Of a stretch of 64,000 nucleotides of DNA, positions 13,901 to 24,400 are shown piece after piece. The position numbers and the translations under genes were made by a program. Origin of the DNA: Haemonchus contortus (taxonomy: Eukaryota; Nematoda; Chromadorea; Rhabditida; Trichostrongylidae); NCBI GenBank assembly GCA_000469685.2, contig LS997563.1, forward strand, positions 3,173,281 through 3,237,280. The letters run 5' to 3'. Every line of letters starts with the position of its first letter. Within the stretch, counting starts at the first letter, position 1. Under the pieces are notes generated by a model. That model ran no database searches and had not been told where the DNA came from. It saw only the letters and a program-made list of their open reading frames with translations.

Positions 13901-14632
13901 GACTAGAGCAGAAAGAGGTGCAACCGACATCGCGAGCCCATAATGGTGCTCATAGCCGAGTAATATGTTTTTTTTAACGCAAGAAGTTGAGGTGGGGTAA
14001 GAGTTGAATATCCAATAGGATGTTCAACTCTTACCCCCCTCAACTTCTTGCGCGGCCACCATTATCTCACCCACCCCACAGCATCCCACCCCCTTCTGAA
14101 GCTTAGGTAAACACTATATTCTTTTGTTGAGAACCATCCCGGACACAAGTAAGGTGGGATTACACAATAACTACAGGGTCGCAACTCAGCCAGAACCTTA
14201 AATCAGTCGAGAAAACTCAGACAGCCTCAAACCAGCTGACTTGAGGCGCACTGAATAATCTCGGTGGCACAGAACAACTACTTGTATTACTTGTTTTAGT
14301 CATCAATGCCATGCCATGGTTGGAAGAAGCAAAAGGTGGGACAATAAATAAAACTTGAAAATTCGTTCTGCTCACCCGTGGTCGTATATGGAACCATTTT
14401 CCGCTTTCTCCTCTAGATTCATCTTTACATTTTATCATTTCGTATTCCATAGAAGATGACGGAACGGGTGCTGAAACAAGAAATTTCTAAACATTCTTCA
14501 ATTTCGCTCTTTTTTGCGGTACATACCATAAAGTGCTCCGATCAAAAAGAATCCAATCTGGATGGCCAAAAGCGATCCCAAGATATAGAGAAGCTTTCGA
14601 TTGCTCAAATTTTCCACCACGGTTCCCACCAT
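7961..14632 (-). CDS. mig-14: Wntless (MIG-14/WLS/Evi) Wnt-sorting receptor, 15 exons
   Basis: Wntless is a multi-pass membrane protein that binds lipidated Wnt in the secretory pathway and carries it to the surface. Exons (minus strand): 14632-14527, 14470-14376, 13714-13623, 13532-13441, 13209-13079, 12977-12862, 12787-12730, 12644-12546, 12461-12383, 11331-11180, 9557-9420, 9353-9213, 9156-9067, 8358-8199, 8046-7961. All junctions are GT..AG, and the 1635 nt join in one frame to 544 residues plus TAG (human WLS is about 541). Landmarks in family order: first membrane segment in exon 1 (~12-33), SPWFQFLL in exon 4, IHQNGGFT in exon 8, [15 protein letters not shown] and FAGEHL in exon 10, [17 protein letters not shown] in exon 11, [16 protein letters not shown] in exon 13, [15 protein letters not shown] and MYAPSHK in exon 14. 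The start was chosen because [10 protein letters not shown] aligns with the family N terminus. The last exon is the least certain. Confidence 0.93.
9598..11060. mobile_element. 1.46-kb foldback TIR transposon inside mig-14 intron 10
   Basis: The element begins CCAGGGAAGGATCCC and ends with its reverse complement. Inverted repeats of about 360 bp (9598 to ~9960 and ~10700 to 11060) are nearly identical. It is flanked by TTA at 9595-9597 and 11061-11063. A 3-bp TWA duplication is characteristic of PIF/Harbinger transposons, so this is probably a non-autonomous member. No transposase is visible; an internal frame at 10030-10302 encodes 90 residues of no recognised kind. Each inverted repeat carries a tRNA-like sequence (GGTGTAGTGGTAAGCGTGACG). 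Without the element, intron 10 would be only about 160 nt. Confidence 0.8.
13978..14052. repeat. Near-perfect 75-bp hairpin in mig-14 intron 2
   Basis: The arm CGCAAGAAGTTGAGGTGGGG and its continuation are repeated in inverted orientation around a short AT-rich loop at about 14014-14018. It may be a tiny MITE or an inverted duplication. It lies inside intron 2 (14375-13715). Confidence 0.8.
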
Positions 14633-14638
14633 AATTCT
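14633..14638 (-). promoter_or_regulatory. Putative trans-splice acceptor before the mig-14 ATG
   Basis: On the minus strand the start codon is preceded by GTACTTTCCAG then AATT. The splice acceptor AG at 14638-14637 therefore lies only 5 nt from the ATG. In nematodes this arrangement is typical of spliced-leader addition. A conventional 5' UTR intron is the alternative. Confidence 0.55.
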
Positions 14639-17600
14639 GGAAAGTACAAGCTTTGAGACAAAACTTACTTTTGAAAGAGACGACGGGTTGTTCGGGATCG
14701 TCTTTGTAACAAATGTATACGGCACAGGCTACGAGACATAGCACAATGTCACTATCCGGAAAGTAGAGCTTCATCAAAAGTCACATTTCAGAATTCACAG
14801 TGCGGGCAGCTTGCAAAAAAAAGATTCTAGTCTGAGCTAACAAGAAATTTAGAAAGATGAGACATCTGTATGGTACCACCTAAAGACTTGCTCTGAACCG
14901 TTAAAGGTTAAAACCATGGTTGGCAATTCCTTTTTCAGGAAGAATGCCGTCCGTAGCATGCTTTCAGAGTAAAGCGTTGAGCGCTCTTTTCCACAATGAT
15001 ACACTTCCGCCACATAAAACAACGTATTCAGAGAAAAACAACCAAATCCACATACGAAAAAATTGACAAAAAAGTGAAATACACAACCAAGAACAAGACC
15101 AATAAATTATACACCTCCGACCTGTACGGTATTAATCGACGACTGGCCTTGTCAGCAGGGCGCCTCAACCATCACCGCTCAACGCTCAACGCTCTACTCT
15201 GAGAGATGCCATTGGAACTGACTTCATGCCACTCCCGATTGAATAAATCTCTAGTAATAGTTTGGGACACCTCACAGGTATTCTTAAAATGTTCCCTTCC
15301 ACTCGGCTGACGTTTCCATCCGTTATTGCTCTGCTAATGTTCGGAAACACATGTCCCAATGAATGCTACTTTTTTAAGTGCTTTGCTATTCATTCTAATA
15401 CGATAACTTAGTGCAACAAGGGACCAATTACTTCTGTCTTTACGGGAACGTCTATCTCCTCATATTAGAACTGAGTACTTGTGAATAATTAGCTTTGAGG
15501 GGGGGGGGGGGGGAAGGAGCAATCTTGATAGTTCGTCGAGACGCGAGTTAAACAGACGTTCACAATATTTAAGATTACTACCACCTTGAAACAGTCGATT
15601 AAACCAACTTAATATGAATTGAGACCAATTTATCTGCCACTCTTGAAAACTTGCTTTGGAAGTCAAGACGCTATCGGGTCCCAGAAATTTTGAACAGAAA
15701 TTGAATAGAAATCTTAAAAAATTTTAAGCAAAAGGAAAAATTAACCAAGATCATAGCTGGCATACAGAATTTACCGAAATACGAGTCAGACAATGGGTGC
15801 GAATCGAGCATGGAAGGTTATTGTGATTGCTATGAGGGCGAGGGTGGAAGAGTGAGGCGACCGACGGCTATCAATTACGGGCTGTAATCTATGCAAATGG
15901 ATGGCTCGACGCTAGAATCTGCCCTAGAAAAGGCTAAATTCGGAAGTATAGGAGAAGAAGGACGTTGGCTGTTAAGATACTGGCAGAAATGAATGTGGAA
16001 AGTTGGTGCGCACATGAAGAAGTGGGAGGAGGAGGAGGAGACCGGCCGTGGGGGCAATAAAACGGTCGAAGGCAGCCGTCAGACGAACGCGTCTTGCATA
16101 TCGATCGCGAGCCGTCTCAATACATCACAGGCTACCGATCAATCATAAAAGTAAATCCCCCCAAAGAGCACCTTGGGAAATGGCCCAATGTTGAGACATC
16201 AACCCGTTCCCAATCGATTGGATGGGACTAACAAATTGCCCACCCTTATCGCCTCATAGATCTTCTGGGTGAAAGTGGCTTTTTCCATCGGCGTTGAGCC
16301 ATAAAAAGCTCCAGCTGTTCAACATCTACGAATAATTCATTGGGATTCAAACCTTTAACACGAACTAGTAGATTTTGCAAAGATGTCTTCATCAGAATCG
16401 TTTGCGAGGGATCATCTTTGGATCGTTTTTCACTGTTGGTTTTACTCAACCCACCTACAGAGACGAGCGGTCTTGTAACGATTTCTTGAAACGGTTCTGA
16501 CGCAGATATGTGCGTCGAAACGCGGATACTATGAATGCGCTCAGTAAGGAAATCAAATAGGCAACACACAATTATGAGCATTTCAGAGCTCAGAAAACCT
16601 CTAGCTGTCACCGCAAATTCTCTGGCAATTCGTCGGATGAATTCTTCCTTTGTGCTCAGTCAAATAGAGGGTTCAGATATGTCCCATCTCATATCTCAAA
16701 TCCTCACGGTAAAGTAGATCGACTAAAGAAGGCTATTTTCCTTAGCAATAGCCTGTGAAAAGTAGTTGCCCCTATACTCACTTGTCAGAATCCTCAAACC
16801 AATCGGTTCGTTCGGGTTTTCTCTTTCCTTCTACACAGTGGAAATGGATGCTTGACCCTCCGTTCCTCTTCCCGAAACAAGGGATTAATTTTTGACAACA
16901 ATTTTCTGACGTGAAGTTTCCCCCATCACATGGGTCCTACAAATTTTACTTGGTTCGCATACGCCTATTACTTACGCCCTAAAGATTTCCCTTTGATGCT
17001 TTTGGCCCCAACAATAGGCACCCATTAAAGAGTTAATCCTTTCCTTTATTGGCCGTCTTTGTCGATGGCGATCTTCAGAGCTGCTCAAAAAACAACTCAT
17101 AGTTTTAGGTTGAAGGTCTATTTAACAAAGCAGGTCGGACAGGAATATGATACCATGGATCTGCAGTTTCACCCGAAAGCAAACGTGGAAGTCGCCTCAG
17201 TAAACTTCTTCGTGTGTCATTGGAGTGAGGTTTTCTCGAGAATACACCCATCGTTGCCACGGAATAAATCTTCGTAAAGGGCAAAGTCATTTGTCAAGGA
17301 AAGTGAGCACAGGCTTCAATTGAATCATGTTTCCTCGCCGACAAACAAAAAAGTCTACAAAACTACAAAACCACAAACTACAAGAGGGACTGTTCTCCCC
17401 TTATTTTCTTTAAGACCTTCAGCCACAGAAGAAACCCATGAAATGCGGGACCTACCTGTGCCGAGGATTAAAACGGGCAAGCCTCTATTTCTGGCGACCG
17501 CTTGAATGCCTACATATTCTTCAGCGACACTGTATTATGAAGGCAATCAACGACCAAACCCGCGTTTTTGAGTGTCCAGGATGAGGTCTTCATGAAAATG

Positions 17601-18710
17601 GTAAGTATTTTTATTTGAATTCGTTTCAGAGTGAGTGCGATATGGCCTTCCTCAAAGTTCGCAGAATGCCATTTCAGGATAACAAACTTTTTCTCATCTT
17701 CTCAGTAATAATCAAGCCCAGGACGAATAGGCTCCAAAAAGAATTCGTCCAAAGACAGATATGGTAGCTTGGGTGTATTGTTGAGTATTAATCAAACACT
17801 TGGAGAAAAAGATAGTATTTAAGACATCTTAGAAACGAGATGCGGAATATACTTCATCCGGGGATCCCTAGATCTGGAATGCCAAGGAGTAGAAAATTAC
17901 AATTTATGTTGTACTTGGTAATTATACTTCGCTTTGTGGCAATAGCTCCCTCTGCTGTTAAGCAGTGAACGTAGGAATGTTGGTGAGTATCGTATACCTA
18001 TCGTTAAGGAATGCTGTTTACTGTACACTGCCTGCTGAACGAAAAATTTTGCGTTGCGATGCCCAACAAAGCTTCCGAAAACCCTGACGGAGAGTAAAAA
18101 TAGAGAGGAATGTATAGTATATAAACCTGACCAAAAGCACAATCAGCAAATTCTCCTTGGATCCACTTCAGTCCTCATCTCCTCCCTAAAGAACAATGCT
18201 AAAAAAACGATTATTAGAGGATGCGGAATTGATAGCGACGCTTACTAGGGAGCTCTAACTTCATCGATGCAACCTCACCGTCAACTACAAATGACTATAC
18301 AGTATGAGCTATTTTGTTTGGTGATCTCTTAGGTGATAGGTGGATGTGATGAGGCTGAGTGGTATATAAATCATTAATTCTCACCGTGTGGCCAATTATG
18401 CTTGCTGCTAAACCGTCGTCACCACCTAAGGCTGTGAATGAGTCGGCCCCAAGTGCTGGTAGGGACTTCTCTACAATGTTACGCCATTTGTGGGCTCTTC
18501 CGCCAAAACTTAAACGGACATCCATTCAGGTACTGGACCTGATCAGGACGTTTTGGGACCTCAAGCTGGTGGAGGTAGCGCTGATAGAGGTGGGGAGAAC
18601 TAGGGCAGTGACAACCATTTTATAACAGACGAAAGGCTAGGAGTAAAATTGGAGAAGCTCAACCCATACATGCTCATGTGTTTCTTTTTATTCTCACTAA
18701 CTTTTTTCAG
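14639..18710. other. Region between mig-14 and the modular gene, mostly anonymous
   Basis: No gene is established here. A G-run sits at 15499-15512. Possible exons of the plus-strand modular gene occur at 17560-17580 (between a CCAG acceptor and a GTAAGT donor) and at about 17627-17700, where the frame reads VRRMPFQDNKLFLIFS and faintly resembles the D exon. Their phases do not connect to exon A1, so I do not call them coding. One minus-strand open frame near 16.4 kb is listed separately. Confidence 0.4.
16246..16611 (-). CDS. Possible small secreted protein or exon, unrecognised
   Basis: The frame is 121 codons if begun at the in-frame GTG at 16611. An internal ATG gives MLIIVCCLFDFL, a hydrophobic stretch that could serve as a signal peptide, followed by a polar Ser/Lys-rich segment and then LQNLLVRVKGLNPNELF. 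It ends in a basic tail (SPRRSMRR) at a TAA. I do not recognise a family. Possible splice sites inside it mean that only part may be coding. It lies on the same strand as mig-14, 1.6 kb upstream. Chance occurrence is a real alternative. Confidence 0.22.
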   Translation of the reverse strand: MTARGFLSSEMLIIVCCLFDFLTERIHSIRVSTHISASEPFQEIVTRPLVSVGGLSKTNSEKRSKDDPSQTILMKTSLQNLLVRVKGLNPNELFVDVEQLELFMAQRRWKKPLSPRRSMRR

Positions 18711-21486
18711 ATGGAAATCCTGAGCAGAACCTTGAAGCGTTACTCGAACATATGTCAGAAGAAATTTTTGGAGTAAAACCAGACAAGCTTACAGACTCTG
18801 TGCTGGTCGGTGTTGCCAGTTGTATTTAACCTTGAGCGTGAACCACGTTGAACTTGACGGCCGTGGGAAGTATATTCACTGCGAGTATGGCTTTGTAGCA
18901 AAAAGTTCCACAGTCTTCAGAAAGTCCCCTTTTCACCCTTCATATGGCCTTGCAGCAATCAGCTTTTTGCATATATGTATATATATTCAAAGGGATCCCC
19001 TTTATGCAAACCTATTGTTCCCATCAACTGGGAGCTCCTATATGAATCCTCTATCGACCTTGCTTGCACGGTGGAACGTTCGCATCCTTCTATTTAGTGG
19101 TTCAGATCTTTCTGATCAGGAGCCTCATCCAGTTACCCCTTTACAGAAGCACTTGTGCATAATGCGGTGTAAACCTACCGCACGAGATTTCCTAAAAGTT
19201 TATAATCTACAGGCAGGTCGAGTGATAGTTCTTATACAGCTGTAGAGCACACGATTGCCCGGAATAGATAGGATTCCTAGCATTCCGGCTGCTGGCTTTG
19301 CCGCTGTCGTGATCTAGTCTTGCATTGCCTGCAGTGGGTTGTGCGATTCATCACTGACAGACTAACTAGCAGGTCATGCTCCAGAGGAGATAAAAAGGAC
19401 ATAGTGTTGTGTCTTGTCAAAGATGGGAGGCAAGCAAGCTCACATATCTTCTGACTGGTGAGAAGCCCGAAGAAGCAGACAGTTTTCTCTTTTGGTTCTC
19501 GGCATAGTGTGACTCCAGAACGTCGGGAACGCTCCATCGTGTGGATTATGTGACCCATGTGGGTGCTACTCTCCCGAGTCAGGATGTATCAGTTAAAGCA
19601 GCACCAGACAGACAGGGGTGTTGGAAAACCGTGAACGTGAAGGATTTAGGCAGAACGTCGAGGGCACTCATTTTTTTAGACCGTTAAAAGCCTTATGGGT
19701 GCTAGTCCCCTAAGCCAGGGTAAATTTAGCTCTCACTCTATTACTCTCTCAAGCTCAGCGTTCAGTTGCTAGCTGCTAATTGCTTACAACTCGATTGCGT
19801 ACAAGCCAAGGCAGGAGAATCAGCTTGAAGAAGTTCGAAGTGAAACTTTCTAGTTATAGCCTCTCCAATTTTGCTATTGTTGTGAAAAATCTTTATCAAA
19901 CGATTGTGTTCATCGTCCTTATGATTCCAATCGTCCTATAGAGGTTCAGGAAAAGTGAAATAACTCCACTTGAAGTTTTAACCGTTGGGGGACCCAACGC
20001 CTTCACTCTGTGCGAAACGTTGGAGCAATAGCGACATCAATGTAGCTAACGTGGTTTAGAACATTTCGGTATGGCCAATTCCGTCAAATAGAACTGCGAA
20101 GTACCACAGATGGGCCTGATCGACATTGTAATCCTGATAGTATCATTCTCTTCAGTTTAGTCTGATCTGTGGATCTTTATATAAAGCCCGTAGATTGTTT
20201 CTGAGAATGACCTCAATAATGGAATTTTCGAGAGTTACTGGGGAACAAGTAGGTCTTCGCCAGGAAAGACCTCCAGTCTCATAACATATACTCTTGATTC
20301 TTTTGGGGAGGATTTTTCAGGGGCTCATGCATAGGCGACGAGACCTATCAAATCTGGGATTAGCCAAAAATCCTCAATCCAAACGCCTGCTCCGGAATGT
20401 CAATGCTTCTTTCTGAAGGGTTCATAGCGAATAGTGGGTTGATAACGGCTATGACCACCATCGCTTTTACTGCTGCATGAACATAGCGTTTGGAAGCTTC
20501 GTCAGATTCGAGAGGCAGATGCCCATTGTAATACTGAGTACAGCAGACGATAACCCACCAGTAGCTTGCTATTCTCTGGCATAAAGGATAGGTAGAACTC
20601 GTCTAGGTAGGCACTACTGATGGGGGCCATTACGGAAATGATCCATGCAGCTTCTCACTCTCTTTCCGTTAACTCGAAAACAAGATCGGCTACAATGGTA
20701 TATCAGCGCAACCATATCAGGAGTCTGGTAAAAAGGCATCTATCGGTTCGTTATCTGCACCTATCCGCCATTTGGGGCAGCTCCGCTGAGCCTCGCTGTC
20801 AAGTGGCTATTGATATCCCAGCGAAGCACTCCCATTGGTGGAGATTTGGGGTTTATGCGAGACACTAAAATGTTAATGTGCACCCTCGCAGGAGATAAGC
20901 AGTAGTGTCTGTGCACCAACGCCTGGCTCATCCTTGCTAGCTACTGATTAATAACCAACGCGAAATCCGTAGCGGAGAGCAACCAAATGTATTGGCTGCC
21001 AGATCCCTGACAATCGCTCGAATCCTCCTTTATTAGCCCGTTCCTGGGAGTCCACGAGAAATTTTATCTGAAGAGTCGTGATAACTTCACCTACAGCCAC
21101 AGAGAAACAGAATGAGAAGGGAGTATCACCTCCCTAACATTTTTGAGACTACAGGACAGGCCGGAAAATCCCGTAGCGGAGAGGACCGAAAAAGAAGTCA
21201 GCCCAGATGATGATGCCCATGATTTCCTGTTAGCGGTATGTCAAAATGCTCGATTGCCTTCTCCAAATATTGGAAACATCGAAGTTTAGGTATTGGATTT
21301 CTTGTCGGATGTTAATCAGGGGAAAATCTCTCGGGAGGAAGCATTGAAGGGGTTGGCTCTACTGCCATTCAGACATCTTTAACCCCTCTCACGTTACCAG
21401 TTGCAGAATTGATCGGACCTTACGTCGTCTACCGGGTCACAGTAAGGCTATGCTCATGGACCTCTTCCCGTCTCTAAGACTGTCTC
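18711..21486 (+). CDS. Module 1 of the A-B-C-D gene
   Basis: Exons: A1 18711-18805 (core MSEEIFGVKPDKL), B1 21155-21235, C1 21290-21351, D1 21407-21486. The A1-B1 intron is about 2.35 kb, far longer than in the other modules. I found no clear TE boundary inside it; it contains anonymous sequence with several short open frames. A possible terminal exon after D1 starts at 21550 (acceptor AACAG) and would stop after about 25 codons, so alternative 3' ends cannot be excluded. Confidence 0.6.
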
Positions 21487-24400
21487 GTAAGTCTAATTAT
21501 TTTCGTTGATTTTTTGCAATATCTTTGCCCCAATTACCTTAATAAACAGTTTCTTCGTGGCGGAATACTACCATGCCTCAAGTTTCCACAAGTTGGTCTT
21601 CTCCAGAGCCTCTGCAATAGTCGATGTTCAGCTCAACCGAGACTCACTTACAACAAACACAACTAGAACGGGTAGAGGGATGTCAAACCTCAACCCACGC
21701 TGTAGGAAGCAGAGGAAGCAGAACGGAAAAGATTAGAGAAGAAATGCTCATTAGGGCCAGTAGAGTACTTCGAAGATTCTGCTCCACCTCTCACATTCGG
21801 GCATGAGCTCGTGACGCGGTGCTCATGCACCTTGGCGAAATTGCTTGGATGGGACCACTACTTTTGATTGGGTTAGGATTTTCTTCGAACAATTACCAAG
21901 TGCTTCCATTCTACTGAGGAAAGCGAACCGTCCGAAGAGATGGACACAAGAAAGCTCTACCCTGGAAAGAACTAACACAATAATCTCACATGGGAAAATC
22001 CACGACCTTCAAAGACTGCCTAGTATTCGAAATGCGGCAGCAGAAGAGCAAGGATCGAAGAAGGCCTTTACTTGTTTTTTCAGAGTCCACCGCAGTAAGT
22101 GCTGATGACAGCTTTAAAATCGTACTTGATCGTATATGTGAAGAAATGTTCGGAGAAGAAGTGGAAAAGCTCAAGTGTGAAATTCTGGTCAGTGTCGCTA
22201 GTTCGACTCAATTTTCAGGAGATCCTTCCAAATATATAAGTATGAAGAACTTGACTATAAACCAGATTTATGACAAAAAGAGAATTAAATTAGTAAGCGA
22301 GAGCCCCACCCATCTATTACACATGGAGACTGCAGGATGAATCAGAAAACCCGGTCGCACAAATGACCCTTACTGAAACTAGCTCGGACGACTTTGCCAC
22401 TGATTTCGTCTATGTGGTAAGTCACCGACATTTTCTTGTGTACTTCAGCGAATATTCGTTAAATTTAAGACGTTCGATTCCATGAACAAGGTGAAGAGAG
22501 GAGAGATAACCCGAGATGTGGCAGTTAGGAGGTATTCCATACTTCAATCCTCCTGCCCTTGATCTTTCTCATGTTGCCATTTGCAGAATCAGGGAGTACT
22601 TTGAAGGGTTGCCGTCGCCTAGTGAGGGAATGCTCTTGAAAAAGTACCCATCTTTGGAACGCATCAGTGAGCCTGACTTTACCCTTATTTACTCTTTTAG
22701 ATACCTGTTCATCTTTAACCGTTCCCCCGGCAAGCAATTCTTCATTATCATTAAATATGTACTGATATCAGCATTCCAAAAATTCGATCATCCTGAAGGG
22801 CTTGGGGGCATTCCAAGGAATACTTGGTTCCTGGCTGCGCACGGAGAACAATTCCCAATTTAGACTTTTTGTGGTAAGAGAGTGGGAAGTCTAAGAGAGG
22901 CTTACATGAGTAGTCCGTAACGCGGGCATGATCTTCAGAGGCACTAGTAACTGCTAATCCCTCTCTCTCTTTATATCACTATGATAGCTTTTATGGGGTA
23001 AGCCCGTCAGCTTACGCTGGACTACTCCAGCGTAAGCTGACGGACTTACCCCATAAAAGGGATGGAGGGGATAGCCTAGCATGGTATTCTCCTCCTCAGA
23101 ACAGAAGACAGGTGTCTGAAAACAAATTTCCCACTGGGGTATGCTCAGAATTATTGGGCGGGTGCTAGGGTATGCACAACATTTGACGCTATCAACAAAA
23201 CTGATTTTCAATGGCATTTTTCTTATCGTAGTCATAAAGCTGTAGCCAAGATTCCTAGACCAACCATCGAAAGCCATCTACATAGGCCATCTGCCCCCAC
23301 AGCCCACCAAAGTGTCAAAGTTAAGGAGGAGTAGGAGACCAGATAGTTCTTCTATTCTATGGCCCCGAAGGTGCCCTTATCTCTTGATGTAGTACATATT
23401 TCGTCACAACCAGGGTGATAGGGAAGGAAAGGAGGAACAAAAGCAATACTTATGAAGAGTCATGAGGTACACCAAGACATGTGGAACAGTGGCACGATTC
23501 TGACACAAGGCTCTTGAACCCTGGAGCACTGCTCCCACGAAGTACCAATTGGATTAGCTAACCCGTAACTGTACACTATCAGCCACCTCATCTGCAACAT
23601 TGTCCCTTAAAAGAAGCCAAACTTTCGACGAAGAGTTGGAAAGCTAGAGGTTGGAATTTCAGCGATAAATTTTGTCGAGCTCTAGGCCGACAGCAAAGTG
23701 GAGCCCCTGCGAGCGAGCCACAGCTGATAGGCAGCACTTTTAAGAACTTCAAATGTTTCTCACAATTGAGCAAAGCGAGTCGATCAAAGGTCCAGAAGCC
23801 TTACAATCTGATTCGGAAGAAAGTCGTATTCCAAGCAATGTTTATTTGAACACGACAGGCTGTTGAAAAGGTTGAAGAGCAGCTTCGTCGGCGCTCCCTC
23901 TGACAATAATCGAGCGAGTTCGTACCTGATTTTTTTGATTCTACAGCTGGCAGAGCTAAAGCTTCGGCCGAGGGTGGTACGGCTCCAATAGTAAAGCGAA
24001 GTATTCCAAGTGATCAAGAACTCAGTCTCCAAAGACTGTCAGAAGAAATGTTTGGTGAAAGCCAAGAGAAGATTCGTCTAACCTCGTTGGTGAGTGTGGC
24101 TATTGTTATTGGAAGGAAGAGGCAGTGAACAACATGAAGTGAGCTTCGAAAGCTTTAGGAAATCGGTGATGTGTATGGGTAGGGTAGAGCAGATGTGGTA
24201 TACTGCCAAGTGGCGCAGTACCACACGCAAGATCTGGGTCGATATATTTATCCATACAGGCTTCCATTTTCTCCGTGATCGTTTCACTAATACGCGACTC
24301 GTCTGGGAGGACGACAGCAGTTTCTTGTGCACCTGCTAGCCACAGCGATTCATCGTATGAGCTACATACGCACTCAAAACGCTACTGCCATCTGAACGGA

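Noticed and set aside
13418..13930. 170-residue minus-strand open frame as a single gene
   Set aside because: It spans wntless exons 3 and 4 plus the intron between them; splice sites and family alignment show that only parts are coding.
17059..17277. 72-residue open frame upstream of the modular gene as its N terminus
   Set aside because: No signal peptide, no matching splice phase to exon A1 and no similarity to the modules.
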